Of a stretch of DNA of 7,549 bases, positions 1 to 5,480 are shown in pieces. A model generated the notes under the pieces. That model saw nothing but the letters and a program-made list of their open reading frames with translations, made no database searches and was not told where the DNA came from. The translations under genes and the position numbers were made by a program. This DNA comes from Candidatus Bathyarchaeota archaeon B63 (GTDB taxonomy: Archaea; Thermoproteota; Bathyarchaeia; Bathyarchaeales; DTEX01), in the NCBI GenBank assembly GCA_001593845.1, contig LUCF01000038.1, positions 1-7,549 on the forward strand. Reading direction: 5' to 3'. Within the stretch, counting starts at the first letter, position 1. Every line of letters starts with the position of its first letter.

Positions 1-2
1 AG

Positions 3-1262
3 TGCGTGGGCTCCAGGGACGTGAATAGGTATCCATACTGCTCCGGGTTCTGCTGCATGCACACGATAAAGCATGCTGTTCAGTTGAAGGAGCATTACGG
101 CGACGATGTTGAGGTCTACGTCTTCTACATGGATATACGGAGCAACTTCAAGGGATACGAGGAGTTCTACGCGAGGGCTAGGGAGATGGGCGTGAACTTC
201 ATCAGGGGAAGGGTCAGCAGGATCTTCGAGACCCCAGAGAAGAACCTCATAATAAGAGCCGAGGACACGATGCTCGGCGAGCCGATAGAGCTTGAGGCTG
301 AGATGGTGGTTCTGGCTACGGCCGCCGCCCCGGCGAAGGGAGCCGAGGAGATCTCGAGGATACTGAACATAACGCGTGGGACGGATGGCTTCTTCATGGA
401 GAGCCATCCCAAGCTTAAGCCGCTTGACACGCCGGTCGACGGCATCTTCCTGGCAGGTGCATGTCAAGGCCCGAAGGACATCCCGTACAGCGTCTCGCAG
501 GGATGCGGGGCGGCTGCTAGGGCTGCGACTATCCTCTCAAAGCCGACGGTCAAGATCGAGCCGATAATAGCGGTTGTCGACCCTGAGAGATGCCGCAATA
601 CAAGGGTGAAGTGCGGGATATGCGCCAAGAAGTGCCCATACGGCGCCATAGTTGCGGAGGAGGGGAAGGCCGCTGAGGTCAGGGCCGCGATGTGTCATGG
701 ATGTGGGACATGCGTGGCGGAGTGCCCCTCAGACGCGATCACGCAGATGCACTTCACAGATGCGCAGATATTCGCCCAGATCCACGCTGCATTGGAGAAG
801 GATGCGGAGAAGAAGATCCTGGGCTTCTGCTGTAACTGGTGCTCGTATGCCGGTGCCGATCTGGCTGGGACGAGCCGCTTCGAGTATCCGCCCAACCTAA
901 GGATCATCAGGGTAATGTGCTCTGGACGTGTAGACCGTGACTTCGTCCTTGAGGCCTTCAGGAGAGGCGCTGGGATGGTCCTGATAGGGGCCTGTCACCT
1001 CCCCTACGACTGCCACTACATCGACGGGAACTGGAAGATGACTGAGAGGATGAAGACGCTTGCGAGGATGCTGGAGAAGTTCGGATTGACACCGGATAGG
1101 TTCAGGGTCGAGTATATATCCGCTGCTGAGGGGGTGAAGTTCGCCAACGTCATCAGGGAGATGACGGAGAAGATGGAGGAGATGGGCGTGGAGAGGATCA
1201 GGGCGGAGAATGCGAAGATCAAGCCCTTCATCGACCGGATGCTCGCGAGGAAGGGCATGTGA
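3..1262 (+). CDS. hdrA: HdrA-MvhD fusion, iron-sulfur flavoprotein subunit (5' partial)
   Basis: This is the C-terminal part of a CoB-CoM heterodisulfide reductase subunit A fused to an MvhD domain; the start lies before the window. The first full codon is the Cys of a CVGSRD motif, and with YCSGFCC just after it this gives the Cys set that binds the HdrA-specific [4Fe-4S] cluster. Counting from the GTG at base 6, residues 146-173 (GIFLAGACQGPKDIP and following) are the end of the FAD-binding fold. Residues 187-247 are a two-cluster ferredoxin domain (Cys196/203/206/210 and 230/233/236/240). About 270-400 is MvhD, with CCNWC (275-279), MCSGR (304-308) and a CH...DCHY motif (330-338) that supply its [2Fe-2S] ligands. 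Such fusions are known, for example HdrA2 of Methanosarcina. HdrA is the flavin hub that can bifurcate or confurcate electrons; MvhD passes electrons to or from a partner. The first ferredoxin motif has CX6C instead of the usual CX2C. Partners HdrB and HdrC are not in view. The call is firm; the physiological partner is unknown. Confidence 0.95.
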   Translation, partial: CVGSRDVNRYPYCSGFCCMHTIKHAVQLKEHYGDDVEVYVFYMDIRSNFKGYEEFYARAREMGVNFIRGRVSRIFETPEKNLIIRAEDTMLGEPIELEAEMVVLATAAAPAKGAEEISRILNITRGTDGFFMESHPKLKPLDTPVDGIFLAGACQGPKDIPYSVSQGCGAAARAATILSKPTVKIEPIIAVVDPERCRNTRVKCGICAKKCPYGAIVAEEGKAAEVRAAMCHGCGTCVAECPSDAITQMHFTDAQIFAQIHAALEKDAEKKILGFCCNWCSYAGADLAGTSRFEYPPNLRIIRVMCSGRVDRDFVLEAFRRGAGMVLIGACHLPYDCHYIDGNWKMTERMKTLARMLEKFGLTPDRFRVEYISAAEGVKFANVIREMTEKMEEMGVERIRAENAKIKPFIDRMLARKGM

Positions 1263-1289
1263 GGCTCTCCCATACCTACAGTAACGCCT

Positions 1290-1427
1290 TTACTCTCGGT
1301 CCCTTCCTGCCTTTTCTTCAGCTCTCTTCCTCAATTCATGTATAGAGGCCTCAATGTCTATTTCGATGACCTTTCCAGAACTGAAATGAGCAGGAATGAT
1401 GCGGCGAAAGGCATGATGATCGTCCAC
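1290..1427 (-). CDS. small 45-residue protein, probable leaderless gene
   Basis: A short minus-strand reading frame starts at GTG (1427-1425) and stops at TAA (1292-1290). It has a protein-like make-up: an N-terminal stretch DDHHAFRRIIPAHF, a beta-like stretch GKVIEIDIEAS, then a charged helix HELRKRAEEKAGRDRE. Codons such as ATC, GAG, AGG and AAG match the neighbours. A TATA-like TATAATAT box on the same strand (1456-1463) is centred about 32 bases before the GTG. No Shine-Dalgarno site with good spacing is present, so the transcript may be leaderless. The frame is open only back to a TAA at 1434-1436. It faces the HdrA-MvhD gene, 27 bases from that stop codon. I do not recognise the family. 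It could instead be the tail of a broken longer gene: joining to another frame near 1425 would add residues like SLKEIPFKAEW. Moderate confidence that it codes for protein, low on whether it is intact. Confidence 0.45.
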   Translation of the reverse strand: MDDHHAFRRIIPAHFSSGKVIEIDIEASIHELRKRAEEKAGRDRE

Positions 1428-1455
1428 TCCGCTTTAAACGGTATTTCTTTTAGGG

Positions 1456-1463
1456 ATATTATA
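1456..1463 (-). promoter_or_regulatory. TATA-like box for the small minus-strand gene
   Basis: On the minus strand the sequence reads AGGAGGATATAATATCC, an archaeal-type TATA element preceded by a purine-rich stretch that could be a BRE. Its centre is about 32 bases from the GTG at 1427, the spacing expected for a leaderless start. Inferred from sequence only. Confidence 0.4.
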
Positions 1464-1726
1464 TCCTCCTATGTGAGTCAACTTTTACCAAAGACGTTTT
1501 GAATCCCAGCCCTACTGATCCACGTAAAATCGGGCGGGGAGATGAATTCACCCATCACGGAATTCCGATTTCCAATTTGGTGGCGTACAAGAGAAGGAAG
1601 GTTTTCAGGTGAAGTTCCTAACGGCTTTGAGATGGGAAAGATGCTCATCAACCTAAGCCGGATAGTCGAAAGGATGAGCCTCCACAACATTTCTCAGACT
1701 CTTGATAAGACCAAGATTGGTTATGC

Positions 1727-1735
1727 TTAAATATT
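1727..1735 (+). promoter_or_regulatory. TATA-like box of the AOR operon
   Basis: TTAAATATT lies 32-40 bases before the AOR ATG at 1767, and the sequence between is AT-rich with no Shine-Dalgarno motif. This spacing implies a transcript with no leader or one of a few bases. A second AT-rich stretch (TTTATTTAAA, 1750-1759) is too near the ATG to be the TATA box of a leaderless transcript. Confidence 0.5.
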
Positions 1736-1766
1736 CTTAATTCGTTTTCTTTATTTAAACTCAAAA

Positions 1767-3656
1767 ATGGAGCGTCAAATCTTGTTTGGGTATGCGGGGA
1801 GAATTCTCAGGATAGACCTCTCAACTGGTAAGACAAAGATATCTCCCCTAAGCGAGGAATACGCAAAGAAATACATCGGCGGCATAGGGCTCGGCATGCG
1901 TCTTCTTCTGGATAACTCGAAGCCCGGGGTCGACCCCTTCAGCCCTGAGAACCCATTGATATTAACAACAGGCCCGTTCAGCGGAACAATGGCTCCCACA
2001 GGGGGGAACGGCCACGCTTTCGTCTCAAAGTCCCCCCTCACATGCGGGCTTGGCGAGGCTAAGTCTCACGGCTTCTTCGGCGCTGAGCTTAAAAGGGCTG
2101 GCTATGACGCTGTGATCTTCGAGAATAGGGCTGAGAAGCCTGTTTATGTCTGGATCGACGACGACATCGTCCAGATCATAGATGCGAAGCATCTCTGGGG
2201 CAAGTCGCCTGTGGAGACTGAGGATGCGATAAGGGAGGAGCTGGGAGACTACTATATCCGCGTTGCATCCATCGGTTTGGCGGGGGAGAAACTGACGCGT
2301 GTAGCCGCCATAATGAACGATGCGACTAGGGCTGCGGGAAGAACGGGTATGGGCGCGGTTATGGGCTCAAAGAACCTGAAGGCGATAGCTGTTCGGGGGA
2401 CAAAGGACGTCTCAGTGGCGGATCCCGATGGGTTCATGGAGTTCGTTAAGATGATGCATGAGAGGATGAAGGGGCCAGCGACGGTTAAGTACAGAACATT
2501 GGGGACGCCGCTTAACGTCCTGGTTCACAACTCGCTCGGCGCCCTCCCCACGAGGAACTTCACGAACGCCGTCTTCGAGGGCGCGGAGAAGGTAAGCGGG
2601 GAATACCTGAATGAGCACTTCGTAGTCAAACTGAACGGCTGCTCCTCATGCGCCATGCGCTGCGAGCACATAGCCGTTGTCCCCGAAGGCCCCTATAAGG
2701 GCACGACGACGAGGGTTGAGTATGAACCCCTCTGGGCATTCGGTCCCCACTGCGGGGTCGACAGGATGGATGCCATAATAAAGGCGATGGACCTCTGCAA
2801 CTATTATGGTCTGGACAGCTTATCGACCGGGAACATCGTCGGCTTCGCGATGGACTGCTACGAGCATGGCATCCTAACGAAGAAGGACACTGACGGCTTG
2901 GAGCTCGAGTTCGGCAATGCTGAGGCCATGATCGAGCTCGTACACAAGATCGGGAAGCGGGAGGGGATCGGTGACATACTGGCTGAGGGGGTCAAGAGGG
3001 CGGCTGAGAAGATAGGGAAGGGAGCTGAGAAGTACGCGAACCACATAAAGGGCTTGGAGATGACAGGCTACGATATTAGGGGCCTAAAGACGGCGGCGTT
3101 GGGCTACGCTGTCTCATTCCGGGGGGCGGATCACAACCGCCATGGAGCTTACGGGCTTGACCTGAAGGGGACGGTGGACCGTTTCAAGGTTGAGAAGGGC
3201 AGGGCTAAACTCGTCATCGACTTGGAGAACCTATACACGATCATAGACTCACTGATCATCTGCAAATTCTCGAGGGGCACATACTATGAGGGCTTCAAAG
3301 ACCTCGCGAGATACTACACGCTGGTCACGGGGATAGAGATGACGCCTGAGGAGCTCGAGCTCACGGGTGAAAGAATAAACAACCTCGGAAGGCTCTTCAA
3401 CATCAGGGAGGGCTTCACCAGGAAGGATGACCATCTCCCACCCAAAATAATGAGCACACCCATCCCGGACGATACGGTCTCGAAGGGAAGCTACATCACG
3501 CAGGAGGAGCTAGACCTCATGCTTGATGATTACTACGCAACTAGGGGATGGACAAGAGATGGGGTTCCCACACTTGAGAAGCTGAAGGAACTCGGACTCG
3601 AAGACCTAGCCCACATTGTTGAGGGCAAGATCAAAACGAAGAAGAGAGCCAAATAG
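1767..3656 (+). CDS. aor: tungsten-containing aldehyde:ferredoxin oxidoreductase family protein
   Basis: A 629-residue protein of the AOR family, close to the usual length of about 600-650. These cytosolic enzymes carry a tungsten (rarely molybdenum) bis-pyranopterin cofactor and one [4Fe-4S] cluster, and oxidise aldehydes to acids with ferredoxin as acceptor. The N-terminal AOR_N domain spans about 1-210: GRILRIDLSTG at 11-21, TTGPFSG at 67-73, and RAAGRTGMGAVMGSKNLKAI at 188-207. The cluster ligands are Cys292, Cys295, Cys299 (CSSCAMRC) and Cys499 (DSLIICKF). Asp494 of that last motif and the earlier NYYGLDS stretch (345-351) fit the cofactor-contacting motifs. RVEYEPLWAFG (316-326) and FRGADHNRHGAYG (451-463) probably hold active-site Glu and His residues. 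The start is the ATG at 1767 with a TATA box about 36 bases before it. It is coupled to the ferredoxin-like gene downstream. Substrate cannot be told; AOR, GOR-like, and BamB-like (benzoyl-CoA reductase) enzymes share this fold. Family call is firm. Confidence 0.95.
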   Translation: MERQILFGYAGRILRIDLSTGKTKISPLSEEYAKKYIGGIGLGMRLLLDNSKPGVDPFSPENPLILTTGPFSGTMAPTGGNGHAFVSKSPLTCGLGEAKSHGFFGAELKRAGYDAVIFENRAEKPVYVWIDDDIVQIIDAKHLWGKSPVETEDAIREELGDYYIRVASIGLAGEKLTRVAAIMNDATRAAGRTGMGAVMGSKNLKAIAVRGTKDVSVADPDGFMEFVKMMHERMKGPATVKYRTLGTPLNVLVHNSLGALPTRNFTNAVFEGAEKVSGEYLNEHFVVKLNGCSSCAMRCEHIAVVPEGPYKGTTTRVEYEPLWAFGPHCGVDRMDAIIKAMDLCNYYGLDSLSTGNIVGFAMDCYEHGILTKKDTDGLELEFGNAEAMIELVHKIGKREGIGDILAEGVKRAAEKIGKGAEKYANHIKGLEMTGYDIRGLKTAALGYAVSFRGADHNRHGAYGLDLKGTVDRFKVEKGRAKLVIDLENLYTIIDSLIICKFSRGTYYEGFKDLARYYTLVTGIEMTPEELELTGERINNLGRLFNIREGFTRKDDHLPPKIMSTPIPDDTVSKGSYITQEELDLMLDDYYATRGWTRDGVPTLEKLKELGLEDLAHIVEGKIKTKKRAK

Positions 3657-3661
3657 GAGGG
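3655..3661 (+). promoter_or_regulatory. Shine-Dalgarno site fixing a TTG start
   Basis: AGGAGGG overlaps the AOR stop codon (TAG, 3654-3656) and sits 7 bases before the TTG at 3669. It is the strongest ribosome site in the window, supports the TTG as the start, and suggests the second gene is translated by coupling to the end of AOR. Confidence 0.8.
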
Positions 3662-3668
3662 AACGAGC

Positions 3669-4166
3669 TTGTCATCCATTCACGCCAGAAAATTCGTCTC
3701 AGCCGACCCAGACAAATGCGTAGGCTGCTGCGTATGCGAGTATGCCTGCTCATACGAGAAGGAGAAGACCTTTAACCCCGTTAAGTCGAGGATACGCGTG
3801 GTGAGGCTGGATTCGCTCATAGACATGTCGATAACCTGCAGGCTCTGCGAGAACCCCCCCTGCGTCCTAGCGTGCCCCAGGGATGCGCTGTCACAGTCTG
3901 AGGAGACGGGAATAATCATAGTCGACGAGGACAAATGCAACGGCTGCGGATGGTGCATCGAAGCATGCGACTACGGCGCAATAATGCTTCATCCGGAGAA
4001 GAAGGTGGTCTTCGTATGCGACCTCTGCGACGGAAGCCCCAAGTGCGTCGAGTGGTGCCCGGAGGAAGCCTTAGACTTCGTCACCGCCGATGTCCTAGCC
4101 CAGAAGGCCCGCATCTCAGCCGTTAAGAAGCTCTTCCAAGAAGCCCTCAGATCAGAGACGTCTTAG
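3669..4166 (+). CDS. ferredoxin-like subunit with four [4Fe-4S] clusters, AOR partner
   Basis: A 165-residue polyferredoxin-like protein of the HycB/DmsB electron-transfer type. The 16 ligand cysteines fall in four groups: 17/20/23/27 (CVGCCVCEYAC), 57/60/65/69 (CRLCENPPCVLACP), 90/93/96/100 (CNGCGWCIEAC) and 117/120/126/130 (CDLCDGSPKCVEWCP). The pairing of a classical motif with a CX2CX4CX3C or CX2CX5CX3C motif is typical of this family. It has no signal peptide or membrane segment, so it acts in the cytoplasm. It starts at TTG behind a strong AGGAGGG site that overlaps the AOR stop, 12 bases after that gene, so both proteins are probably made together. By analogy with the AorA subunit of bacterial AorABC enzymes and with BamC, it likely carries electrons away from the tungsten subunit to ferredoxin or to an Hdr-type complex. 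The helical C-terminus (about 139-165) is rich in Lys, Ala and Glu and has no cysteine. Confidence 0.9.
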   Translation: MSSIHARKFVSADPDKCVGCCVCEYACSYEKEKTFNPVKSRIRVVRLDSLIDMSITCRLCENPPCVLACPRDALSQSEETGIIIVDEDKCNGCGWCIEACDYGAIMLHPEKKVVFVCDLCDGSPKCVEWCPEEALDFVTADVLAQKARISAVKKLFQEALRSETS

Positions 4167-4180
4167 AGCCGCCAACCACC

Positions 4181-4190
4181 CTTTTTTATT
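4181..4190 (+). terminator. T-run terminator after the AOR pair
   Basis: CTTTTTTATT with six consecutive T lies 15 bases after the stop codon of the ferredoxin-like gene, in a short convergent gap. Archaeal transcription ends at such T-rich stretches without needing a hairpin. None of similar strength is seen on the minus strand here. Confidence 0.6.
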
Positions 4191-4236
4191 CAGTCATTAT
4201 TTAGAATGCTGCATCTTCTCGTCTGGCCTTTAACCC

Positions 4237-4500
4237 TTATAAGGTCTCGATTCTTATTATGCGTCTCTTCTCAAGCCGTCTGAGAGCATCAAAGAACTCG
4301 CTCTTCTGCTTCCCTTTGAGTTTAAAGTGCTGGACCATATCCCTTATCCTGGACCATCTTCTCCCGTCCCTTCGAAGATGGCTCTGGAGATAGCCGACCA
4401 CGAGACGCTCAATCTTCCCGCATTTCCACGTTGTGTTCCGGAGGAGAACCGCGACGGCCTTAAACATCCTCTGAGTCTCAGCTTTCGGTCTTCTTGCCAT
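4237..4500 (-). CDS. small winged-helix-like protein, function unknown
   Basis: An 87-residue basic protein. I do not recognise the exact family. Its second half (about 38-86), with YLQSHLRRDGRRWSRIRDM, then KSEFFDALRRLEKRRIIRIE, has the look of a winged helix-turn-helix: helix, helix, and a recognition helix running into a beta wing after RRLEKR. The N-terminus is Lys/Arg rich (MARRPKAETQRMFKA). This suggests a DNA- or RNA-binding regulator, which is inference from pattern only. The start is ATG at 4500-4498 with GAGGAG five bases before it on the minus strand. It ends head to head with the AOR pair: the stop at 4237 is 70 bases from the ferredoxin-like stop. AT-rich sequence at 4515-4544 upstream can serve as its promoter. 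It could be a regulator of nearby genes, but no operator can be pointed to. Confidence 0.7.
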   Translation of the reverse strand: MARRPKAETQRMFKAVAVLLRNTTWKCGKIERLVVGYLQSHLRRDGRRWSRIRDMVQHFKLKGKQKSEFFDALRRLEKRRIIRIETL

Positions 4501-4505
4501 CTGAT

Positions 4506-4511
4506 CTCCTC
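4506..4511 (-). promoter_or_regulatory. Shine-Dalgarno site of the winged-helix-like gene
   Basis: GAGGAG on the minus strand, five bases before the ATG at 4500. It favours this ATG over another ATG 16 bases further upstream, which lies in a different frame. Confidence 0.6.
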
Positions 4512-4514
4512 GCC

Positions 4515-4544
4515 ATTATTTATAGATATATTAATTCTTTATTA
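4515..4544. promoter_or_regulatory. AT-rich divergent promoter region
   Basis: A 30-base stretch almost without G or C, holding TATA-like words readable on both strands (ATTTATAGATATATTAAT). On the minus strand it lies about 20-40 bases before the winged-helix-like ATG; on the plus strand a box near 4524 is about 32 bases before the ATG at 4556. The exact boxes cannot be assigned by eye. Confidence 0.45.
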
Positions 4545-4555
4545 GATGGGTATTT

Positions 4556-4714
4556 ATGCGTATCCCCAGTCGCACTGTTCTTTATCGGCGGAAAACGCCG
4601 CAATTTGGATACGATATCTATCATAAGTGGGGAATTCAGGGGATCTCGATGAAAGATGATCATCCGCCGCTTCAAACCGCCATAGAGGAATCCATAACTC
4701 TTTGTGCTTGTTAG
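4556..4714 (+). CDS. doubtful 52-residue ORF
   Basis: An open frame from ATG at 4556 to TAG at 4712-4714. The product begins MRIPSRTVLYRRKTPQFGY and ends ESITLCAC. It is not a stop-free accident of GC-rich sequence and contains plausible stretches (FGYDIYHKWGIQGISMKDD), and an AT-rich box lies about 32 bases upstream, so a leaderless transcript is possible. Against it: arginine codons are CGT, CGC and CGG whereas AGG dominates in the neighbours, glutamine uses CAA twice in three, there is no Shine-Dalgarno site, and no family is recognised. Candidate stems at 4559-4613 overlap its 5' part. It may be a small orphan gene, a gene remnant or chance. Confidence 0.25.
   Translation: MRIPSRTVLYRRKTPQFGYDIYHKWGIQGISMKDDHPPLQTAIEESITLCAC
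4559..4613 (+). other. possible branched RNA fold
   Basis: CGTATCC (4559-4565) can pair with GGATACG (4607-4613), seven base pairs. It encloses two hairpins: CAGT-CGC-ACTG (4567-4577) and CGGCG-GAAAA-CGCCG (4586-4600). Together they make a three-way junction. A 7-base inverted repeat at this range is not rare by chance, and no known RNA class is recognised; it is not a tRNA because it is only 55 bases and has two arms. Confidence 0.2.
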
Positions 4715-4746
4715 GGGATAAGAGTTAAGCAGACGGATATGGTTTC

Positions 4747-5028
4747 TTAGAATTTCGAGTAGCCTTGACTGGAAATTATATTCGTTTTTGGGAATCCCCT
4801 ACCGACTATCATCGTCGATGTGTATGTTATGCTGGGAATCGTGCGGATCTCCTCCGTGGCGGAGTCGAGCTCCTCGAGGTCGTCGGCGTATATCTCCACG
4901 ATCAGATCGTATTCCCCGTAGACTATGCAGACCTCTGAGACGAATGGATATTCTGCGATCTTCTTACAGGTCTCCCTCTCACTTCCAGAGCTAACCTTAC
5001 AGAAGACATATGCCTTTATGCCAGGCAA
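4747..5028 (-). CDS. stand-alone Lrp/AsnC ligand-binding (RAM) domain protein
   Basis: A 93-residue protein made almost only of the AsnC_trans_reg (RAM) domain. It shows the beta-alpha-beta-beta-alpha-beta pattern: KAYVFCKVSSGSE (5-17), a helix to about 27, VCIVYGEYDLIVEIYADD (33-50) with the conserved YG.YD turn, a helix DLEELDSATEEI (50-61), and the strand STMIV (71-75). Full Lrp regulators are about 150 residues with an N-terminal helix-turn-helix; that part is absent, so it cannot bind DNA alone in the usual way. Such short forms in archaea form oligomers that bind amino acids or other small ligands and may modulate partner regulators. The start is TTG (5028-5026) preceded by CGGAGGA eight bases upstream; no other start codon lies in frame before the upstream stop. 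The tail after residue 78 (TNIISSQGYSKF) is not conserved in the fold. A close relative lies at 5195-5449 on the same strand. Confidence 0.85.
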   Translation of the reverse strand: MPGIKAYVFCKVSSGSERETCKKIAEYPFVSEVCIVYGEYDLIVEIYADDLEELDSATEEIRTIPSITYTSTMIVGRGFPKTNIISSQGYSKF

Positions 5029-5035
5029 GATGGGC

Positions 5036-5042
5036 TCCTCCG
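5036..5042 (-). promoter_or_regulatory. Shine-Dalgarno site fixing a TTG start
   Basis: CGGAGGA on the minus strand, ending about 7-8 bases before the TTG at 5028. It is the main evidence for this start since no ATG or GTG lies in frame upstream. Confidence 0.7.
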
Positions 5043-5071
5043 AGATCGGGATGATGAGACGATTAAGCTTT

Positions 5072-5081
5072 CTTTATTATA
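5072..5081 (-). promoter_or_regulatory. TATA-like box of the 93-residue RAM gene
   Basis: TATAATAAAG on the minus strand, about 48 bases before the TTG start. A start of transcription some 25 bases after it would give a leader of roughly 20 bases that still includes the Shine-Dalgarno site. A second, palindromic TTTATAAA at 5105-5112 could act on either strand. Confidence 0.5.
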
Positions 5082-5194
5082 CCATATTCTCAATTCCCGC
5101 ATGTTTTATAAATCTTCACGTCACGCTGAGCCGCTGCATGTCGCCACATAGAAGGCCGTTTCCTATATGTTAGGGGATCCCCACGGCCCGTTCT

Positions 5195-5449
5195 TTAATC
5201 TTCCCCGCGCTTCGGCATGGCCTCTATTACGATCATCGTGAGCGTTGAACGGACCTTCTCAAGCCTCCTTATCCGCCAGGTCACAATGTCCTTGAGCTTA
5301 TCCATCGAGTCCGCCGTCACCTTCGCTATGACATCGTATACGCCATAGACGCTGTAGGCCTCCTCGACGCCCTCGATCTTTCTCAGTTCCTTTAAGACCT
5401 CTTGCTCGGAGCCGATCTCCGCGTTTATCAGAACAAAAGCGATTGGCAA
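5195..5449 (-). CDS. stand-alone Lrp/AsnC ligand-binding (RAM) domain protein, second copy
   Basis: An 84-residue RAM-domain protein, again without a helix-turn-helix. Residues 1-10 (MPIAFVLINA) are the first strand; EQEVLKELRKIEGVEEAYSVYGVYDVIAKV (15-44) gives the helix, the second strand, the YG.YD turn and the third strand. DKLKDIVTWRIRRLEKV (50-66) is the second helix and STLTMIVIEAM (68-78) the last strand. It shares the plan of the 93-residue protein at 4747-5028 but only limited identity, so the two are old paralogues, not a recent duplication. The start is TTG at 5449-5447 with only a weak site (GATGAGGG) before it; an in-frame stop lies 30 bases upstream. It is transcribed away from the 263-residue gene at 5531, from a shared intergenic region. 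A role as a small-molecule sensor or partner of a full Lrp protein is inferred from the family. Confidence 0.85.
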   Translation of the reverse strand: MPIAFVLINAEIGSEQEVLKELRKIEGVEEAYSVYGVYDVIAKVTADSMDKLKDIVTWRIRRLEKVRSTLTMIVIEAMPKRGED

Positions 5450-5480
5450 GTATGAACCCTCATCCGTCAGGATTTACTAC

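Larger units (their letters stand above)
1434..1766. other. intergenic region before the AOR gene
   Basis: About 330 bases without a convincing gene. The left part carries the minus-strand TATA box at 1456-1463 and the right end carries the AOR promoter. Two overlapping open frames, 1542-1730 (+, 62 codons, ATG) and 1478-1690 (-, 70 codons), are present. The first has no ribosome site at usable spacing (GGGGAG abuts the ATG) and its stop sits inside the AOR TATA box. The second has a low-complexity, non-protein-like start. Neither resembles a family I know. The base composition is more AT-rich than the flanking genes, consistent with non-coding sequence. Confidence 0.5.

Noticed and set aside
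6..8. GTG at base 6 as the start of the HdrA gene
   Set aside because: The frame stays open to the window edge and the codon before it completes the conserved CVGSRD motif, so the real start is upstream.
167..445. 92-codon minus-strand frame inside HdrA
   Set aside because: Antisense shadow of a conserved protein; rich in Ser, Pro and Ile as expected from reverse reading.
1542..1730. 62-codon plus-strand frame before the AOR gene
   Set aside because: The ribosome-like GGGGAG touches the ATG, the stop falls in the AOR TATA box, and the sequence is overlapped by an equally long minus-strand frame; no family resemblance.
4167..4236. Inverted repeat terminator for the minus-strand gene
   Set aside because: No T-run or stem on the minus strand; only the plus-strand T-run is convincing.
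4559..4613. tRNA or tRNA fragment suggested by the 7-bp closing stem
   Set aside because: Only 55 bases, two arms instead of three or four, no T-loop (TTCGA) consensus and no CCA-side context.
4925..5173. 82-codon plus-strand frame across the RAM gene
   Set aside because: It mostly mirrors the coding RAM gene on the minus strand and its product is low in protein-like patterns.
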